Source: a virus
Direction: 5' to 3' (one strand)
Length of the DNA: 32,389 nucleotides
Virus record (IMG/VR): IMGVR_UViG_3300034121_000815
Location: 1-32,389 of that record
A program made the translations under genes and the position numbers. Position 1 is the first letter of the stretch. The number at the start of each line of letters is the position of its first letter. Below are positions 28,042-32,389 of the stretch, in pieces. The notes under the pieces are model-generated. The model was not told the DNA's origin. It ran no database searches and saw nothing but the letters and a program-made list of their open reading frames with translations.

Positions 28042-30432
28042 ATGGTTGCATTATACATATACGACTTTGATGGCCAAGCGGTCAATCGAATTGAGCTTTT
28101 TAACGACGAAAAAATTTCAGTGGTTTCAAGCGTTCAAAACTTCAACGATATTGGTAAGCTATTTACCGACTATTCGCAGACGTTTACAATCCCAGCGAGC
28201 AAACATAACAACGAAATTTTTCGCCATTGGTACGAGTCAGCCGTAGGAGCGACAAACGATGTAAACCCGCTTGATGTCGACGGAGCTTTTGACCATAGGA
28301 TAAAATACTACGGATATATTGAGATTGACTCAATCCCATTCCGTGATGGCAAATTTGTAATGCAAAAGGCCAATAAGAAAAACAACTTTATCGAATCATA
28401 TACGATTAATTTCGTAGGTAATTTGGTGCAGCTTAAAGATAAATTTTTAGAGGATAAGCTCGCAAGTTTGCCTCGATTAAGTGAGTTAAATTTAGATTAC
28501 AATTTAGCCTCAGTTGTTGCGACAATGAGTTTTGATATGGTTCCCGAAGTTTACTTCCCCATTATTGGAAACGATAAAAGATACGAATATCAAACGGGCA
28601 ATACTGCAAACGATGTTACTTTGCTTAGCGGCGCAATTAATTATGAGGATTTGTTCCCTGCAATTCCTGTCACAAAAATATTTGAGTATATCCAATCACA
28701 ATATGGCCTAACATTTACAGGGGAATTTTTAAACAGTCAAACTTTTAGCAAGTTATTTTTGTATTGCAAAAATGCTGACAAAATGGTTTTTAGAAGTTAT
28801 TTAACACAAATTGATTTTCCGCTTGGTGTTACAGGTTTAGACCCTATAACAAACACTTTAAATATACAATATAGGACATATCAAATGGATTGGCAAGCAT
28901 TTGGAGGTTTTGTACCTCCTCCATTTCCATATACTGATCCTGATATTTTGTTTCCTGATCGTGTTAATTATCAACTTCAAGTTGCTACAAGTTCAACAAA
29001 TTATAATATTCACATTTACAATAATGGCGTGCCTTATTTATCTTTTTTAAATTTGAATGGAGGCAGTACAAATAATTTTTTTTATCGTGAAGGATTATTT
29101 ACCGATACCTTTAATTTTACTTTTTTTATTAATTCAGACGTTGGAGCTGTAACTTTTCAGGCTCAAATAGCTTTTTCCGCAGGTAAAACAACGTCTTCAA
29201 CAGACGGTAGTTTTGGAGTTGCACAATTCGCTCTTTCATCTTCTCAAACCACAAGCGGGCAATTAAACATTCCAAGTGTAGTTCCCGATATTAAAGTCAG
29301 CGATTTTATCGCAGGTTTAGTTAGAATGTTTAATATGGTAATTGTGCCGACTGCTGAAAATACATTTGATTTTGTACCCGTTGAAATGTGGTATCAAAAC
29401 GGAAATGAAATTGATTTAACCGAATTTGTTGAAGCTGAGGATATAGAAATTGGCAAACCCAAATTATTCAAAAGAATTGATTTTAAACACGAAAAATCGG
29501 AAAATGTTTTAAATACAAATTACAGGGAAATGAATCCGCCCCTTGAGTATGGCGATTTATTTTTTGACAATCCTAATTCAGCATTTTCCGAAAATTATGA
29601 AGTCAAAACACCGTTTGAAAATGTAATGTGGGAGCGTACAACTGGAACTGATTTTTTAACCGCTACAATGTGGACAAAAGATTTGCAACCATACACGCCA
29701 AAACCTATATTAATGTACAACAATGGAATTGAAACTTTTGAGGGGGCCTCTACAAATTCGATTTATTTTAAAAATTCAAGTGGTGTAAATGTTTTATCTA
29801 ATAAATACCGTCGTTTTTCAAACGAAATACAACTTGCAGGAACTGATTTGTCATACCTTCAAACATTAAATTGGGGGGTTGAAAATTCAGTTTGGAATTT
29901 GAGTTTTGCACCTAACGGATTGTATCAACAGTTTTATTCTCAATATATAAATAACTTATACAACCAACGAACTCGCGTTTTAAAAGTCAAGGCGCACTTA
30001 AATACATTTTTGCAAACGTCTATTAAATTAAATGATCGTATAATTTTATCAAATAAACGCTATTTAATTAATACGATGACTACCGACCTCACAAACGGCG
30101 AGGTAAATTTGGAATTGATTAACGATTTTAGAGACGCATCTCAAAATACAACTTATTTACGGTATTCAAATATCCAAACTTTGCAAGTCGATAACACGGC
30201 TCAAGAGGTGCAATACATAATTTACCGCAATAATTACGACACTTTCGACGTGAAATTGTCAAGCGACTTTTTGAGCTATACGCTTTCAACTGACAACGAT
30301 ACCGATATTTTGCTCGATGTGACTATTCCTGCAAATGCAACGGCAGCGGATAGGCTTGACGCGGTATTTTTAGAATATTTTAAAGGAGGCGTTTCAACAA
30401 TAATAACCTTACCAGTACTACAATATGCTTAA
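28042..30432 (+). CDS. Large tail-tip/hub protein (Tal-like position)
   Basis: 796 aa, the largest protein here. The start VALYIYDFDGQAVNRIELFN and LFTDYSQTFTIPASKHNNEI match the N-terminus of baseplate/tail-tip proteins in Bacteroidota phages. The middle (about residues 170-640) is Tyr/Phe/Asn-rich and AT-rich compared with the ends, while the last 120 residues (ILLDVTIPANATAADRLDAV) return to the earlier style. Its place just upstream of the tape measure suggests a host-contact hub; the middle may be an exchanged module. Confidence 0.68.
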   Translation: MVALYIYDFDGQAVNRIELFNDEKISVVSSVQNFNDIGKLFTDYSQTFTIPASKHNNEIFRHWYESAVGATNDVNPLDVDGAFDHRIKYYGYIEIDSIPFRDGKFVMQKANKKNNFIESYTINFVGNLVQLKDKFLEDKLASLPRLSELNLDYNLASVVATMSFDMVPEVYFPIIGNDKRYEYQTGNTANDVTLLSGAINYEDLFPAIPVTKIFEYIQSQYGLTFTGEFLNSQTFSKLFLYCKNADKMVFRSYLTQIDFPLGVTGLDPITNTLNIQYRTYQMDWQAFGGFVPPPFPYTDPDILFPDRVNYQLQVATSSTNYNIHIYNNGVPYLSFLNLNGGSTNNFFYREGLFTDTFNFTFFINSDVGAVTFQAQIAFSAGKTTSSTDGSFGVAQFALSSSQTTSGQLNIPSVVPDIKVSDFIAGLVRMFNMVIVPTAENTFDFVPVEMWYQNGNEIDLTEFVEAEDIEIGKPKLFKRIDFKHEKSENVLNTNYREMNPPLEYGDLFFDNPNSAFSENYEVKTPFENVMWERTTGTDFLTATMWTKDLQPYTPKPILMYNNGIETFEGASTNSIYFKNSSGVNVLSNKYRRFSNEIQLAGTDLSYLQTLNWGVENSVWNLSFAPNGLYQQFYSQYINNLYNQRTRVLKVKAHLNTFLQTSIKLNDRIILSNKRYLINTMTTDLTNGEVNLELINDFRDASQNTTYLRYSNIQTLQVDNTAQEVQYIIYRNNYDTFDVKLSSDFLSYTLSTDNDTDILLDVTIPANATAADRLDAVFLEYFKGGVSTIITLPVLQYA

Positions 30433-30562
30433 TCACATACTACAAATGCTCAAAATCGCGGAGCAATACGAGAACAACGAGACGATATCTATTGCCAAGG
30501 GGCGATACGAATACACGCGCAACTATTTACAACTATTTAAAAAGGCAATCAAATGGCAATAG
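30425..30562 (+). CDS. 45-aa small protein before the tape measure gene
   Basis: MLNHILQMLKIAEQYENNET...KGRYEYTRNYLQLFKKAIKW. Helical, charged. It overlaps the hub gene by 8 nt and the tape-measure ATG by 10 nt, filling the only gap, which supports it as real. It may act with the tape measure, but nothing shows that directly. Confidence 0.6.
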   Translation: MLNHILQMLKIAEQYENNETISIAKGRYEYTRNYLQLFKKAIKWQ

Positions 30563-32389
30563 AGAAGGTAATTGATATAAAAGTACAAGGCAACGTCAAC
30601 GAGGCGGTTGGAAGTTTACGCTCACAACTTAGAGCAGCGCAACAAGAGGTTGCTGCGTTGTCCGATAAATTTGGAGCAACGTCAGCCGAAGCGGTTAACG
30701 CTGCAAAAAGAGCGGGAGAACTTAAAGACCGAATCGGAGACGCAAAGGCGTTGACTGACGCGTTCAATCCCGACGCTAAATTTAAGGCTTTGACCTCGTC
30801 TTTGTCGGGTGTTGCTGCTGGGTTTTCAGCGTATCAAGGTGCGCTCAATTTAGCGGGTGTTGAAAATAAAAACTTAGAGGAGTCGCTTTTAAAAGTTCAA
30901 TCCGCTATGGCACTCTCGCAAGGATTGCAAGCTATTGGCGAAAGTCGCGACTCGTTTAAACAACTTAAGGCCGTTGCAGTTGACGCGCTAAAAGGAATTA
31001 AGGCGGGAATCGGAGCAACTGGTATCGGTCTGCTTGTTGTCGCGTTGGGAACTATTGCAGCAAATTGGGAGGATATTGTATCGGCTGCAAAAGAGGCGTT
31101 TCCCGCCCTTAATAACGTGGGTAATGTTTTCAACAAATTAAAGGAGTACGCATTCGGGGCGGGTAATGTAATTAAAAACTACATTTTAATGCCGTTCAAA
31201 GCGTTAGGCCAATTGATTGCGGGAGATTTTAAAGGCGCAATTGAGGAGATTAAAAAAGGCTTTGATGTCGTTGGAAACTACGAGCAAGGCGCAGCCAAAG
31301 AGCGACAAAACCAAAGAGACGCGGCAGCCGCTGAGTCGTTGGCTAAATTGGTAAAAGACAACGAAAACCGAATAGCAGTTTTAAAAGCAAGTGGCAAAGA
31401 CACTTACTCCTTAGAACTTGAGAATTTAAAAAATAAGCAAAAGCTATACAAAGACGATCAAGAGAAACTTGACCAAGCTTTGCAAGACGAGCGCGTTTTA
31501 AGAGCCACACACGGTAAACAATTGACCGACGCTCAAGCGGCAATCAATAAAAAATTAGCCGAGGAGCAATATGCAGCAAGACAAAAAGAGGCTGAGGAGT
31601 TAGCGGAATTGCAAAAGAAAAAAGTTGAGAAAATTCAAGAGGATTTTGACAACTTATACAAAGCAAATCAAGACGCAAATCAATTAATTGCCGAGTCTAC
31701 AATGACAAGGGAGGAAATTGAACTTGCGGCAATTGATAAAAAATATCAAGACCAAATCGCACTCGCTACAAAATTAGGTCAAGACACTACAACTTTGACC
31801 GACGCATTTGCCCTTGAGCGAACAGGTGTAATGCAAAAATATGCAAGCGAGGAGGATAAAATTAGAGAAGAGCAAAAAGTAAAAGATGAGGAGCTTGCAA
31901 AAGCTAATATCCAATTAGCTGAAAAAGAGGCGGCAGCAAAACAAGCTATTTTCGCAAAAACTGCAAGCGTATTAAGTCAAGGAGCTGACCTATTGGGTAA
32001 AAATACCGCAGCGGGTAAAGCGATGGCAATTGCAGCGGCAACAATAAACACATATCAAGGTATTACCGCTGAGCTTGCGACCAAAACCGTAACGCCGTTT
32101 GAGATTGGTTTGAAAATTGCAAACGTGGCTATTATTGCCGCAACAGGATTTAAGGCGGTAAAAGATATTATATCGGTAAAAGTCCCAGGCGGTGGCGGCG
32201 GTGGAGCTGCTCCAAGTATGGGATCAATGAGTGGCGGAGCAGGCGCAAACGCTCCTCAATTTAACGTCGTTGGGGCAACAGGTGTCAATCAATTGGCGGG
32301 CGTTATCGGAAATCGAGAGGCGGCACCAGTGCAAGCGTATGTCGTTGCTAATAATGTGACAACGGCCCAATCCTTAGATCGTAACATCA
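30553..32389 (+). CDS. Tape measure protein, N-terminal and central part (continues at 1-153)
   Basis: It runs off the window end without a stop and continues in phase at base 1, giving 620 aa in all. Coiled-coil start (GSLRSQLRAAQQEVAALSDK), then the segment SLLKVQSAMALSQGLQAIG, a hydrophobic span at 151-170 (AGIGATGIGLLVVALGTIAA), long charged helices at about 240-460, and a second Ala-rich hydrophobic part. This is a clear tape measure, setting tail length; 620 residues implies a short siphovirus-like tail of roughly 90-100 nm by the usual 1.5 angstrom per residue rule. It is followed by the prohead protease on the circle. Confidence 0.92.
   Translation, partial: MAIEKVIDIKVQGNVNEAVGSLRSQLRAAQQEVAALSDKFGATSAEAVNAAKRAGELKDRIGDAKALTDAFNPDAKFKALTSSLSGVAAGFSAYQGALNLAGVENKNLEESLLKVQSAMALSQGLQAIGESRDSFKQLKAVAVDALKGIKAGIGATGIGLLVVALGTIAANWEDIVSAAKEAFPALNNVGNVFNKLKEYAFGAGNVIKNYILMPFKALGQLIAGDFKGAIEEIKKGFDVVGNYEQGAAKERQNQRDAAAAESLAKLVKDNENRIAVLKASGKDTYSLELENLKNKQKLYKDDQEKLDQALQDERVLRATHGKQLTDAQAAINKKLAEEQYAARQKEAEELAELQKKKVEKIQEDFDNLYKANQDANQLIAESTMTREEIELAAIDKKYQDQIALATKLGQDTTTLTDAFALERTGVMQKYASEEDKIREEQKVKDEELAKANIQLAEKEAAAKQAIFAKTASVLSQGADLLGKNTAAGKAMAIAAATINTYQGITAELATKTVTPFEIGLKIANVAIIAATGFKAVKDIISVKVPGGGGGGAAPSMGSMSGGAGANAPQFNVVGATGVNQLAGVIGNREAAPVQAYVVANNVTTAQSLDRNI
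32263..32389. repeat. 127-bp direct terminal repeat, right copy
   Basis: Identical to bases 1-127. Codon phase across the join is kept (32263 is a first codon position in the tape-measure frame). Confidence 0.95.

Noticed and set aside
29642-29648. Extra copy of the CTGGAAC loop sequence
   Set aside because: A 7-mer in a coding region with no hairpin around it; chance occurrence is likely.

Overview
The window is an essentially complete genome of a small tailed phage with siphovirus-type genes. Its first 127 bases are identical to its last 127 bases, so it closes into a circle of about 32,262 bp, and the tape-measure gene runs across the join. Every gene I can support is on the + strand, packed tightly with many ATGA/TAATG overlaps. 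The host is most likely a member of the Bacteroidota, probably Flavobacteriia. The reasons are the AT-rich sequence, promoters of the TTTG-N19-TAnnTTTG type, the scarcity of Shine-Dalgarno sequences, and protein families I recognise from phages of that phylum (XkdF-like protease, DUF6712-like connector, DUF3310, Imm5-like Ala-repeat protein, Bacteroidota-type tail fibre and tail-tip proteins).

Layout on the circle. (1) Late genes, 22.5 kb through the join to 10.6 kb: a sigma-like regulator, small and large terminase, a tail-chaperone pair with a possible -1 frameshift, tail-completion/neck proteins, two large tail-tip proteins, tape measure (30553 to 153), prohead protease, major capsid protein, probable tail tube, portal (with an extra C-terminal domain), connector, tail fibre, then the lysis genes (holin, XhlA-like protein, T4-type lysozyme, unimolecular spanin) interrupted by a metallophosphoesterase. 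The order is unusual: the portal lies far downstream of the terminase, with most tail genes between them. (2) Early small-gene cluster, 10.7-13.4 kb, behind a good Bacteroidota promoter; it includes a DnaA-C-terminal-like protein. (3) Replication/recombination module, 13.4-18.5 kb: Sak4/RecA-like ATPase, SSB-like protein with a DDLPF tail, SF1 helicase fused to an HNH domain, RepA-like ATPase, then a palindrome/iteron-rich gap that looks like an origin. (4) Small regulatory and hypothetical genes, 18.5-22.5 kb, including HTH proteins, a tandem gene duplication and a tRNA-like RNA with no recognisable anticodon arm.

The most unusual feature is in the RNA. In and next to the replication module, four genes (13523, 14813, 16540, 18963) each have an intrinsic terminator-like hairpin ending only about 8-22 nt before the start codon, where an attenuator or riboregulator would sit. 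One of these leaders has two hairpins whose loops are fully complementary (kissing loops). In another, the whole 10-nt terminator loop is complementary to the translation-initiation region of the helicase gene. A third has its own promoter and looks like a self-contained RNA of about 90 nt. Three candidate -7 promoter boxes lie inside inverted repeats that look like operators.

No integrase, DNA polymerase, primase or CRISPR array is visible. No stretch over 300 bases lacks a gene; the longest gaps (17794-17975, 18786-18962, 20363-20554) hold the origin-like repeats, a putative small RNA and the tRNA-like element.
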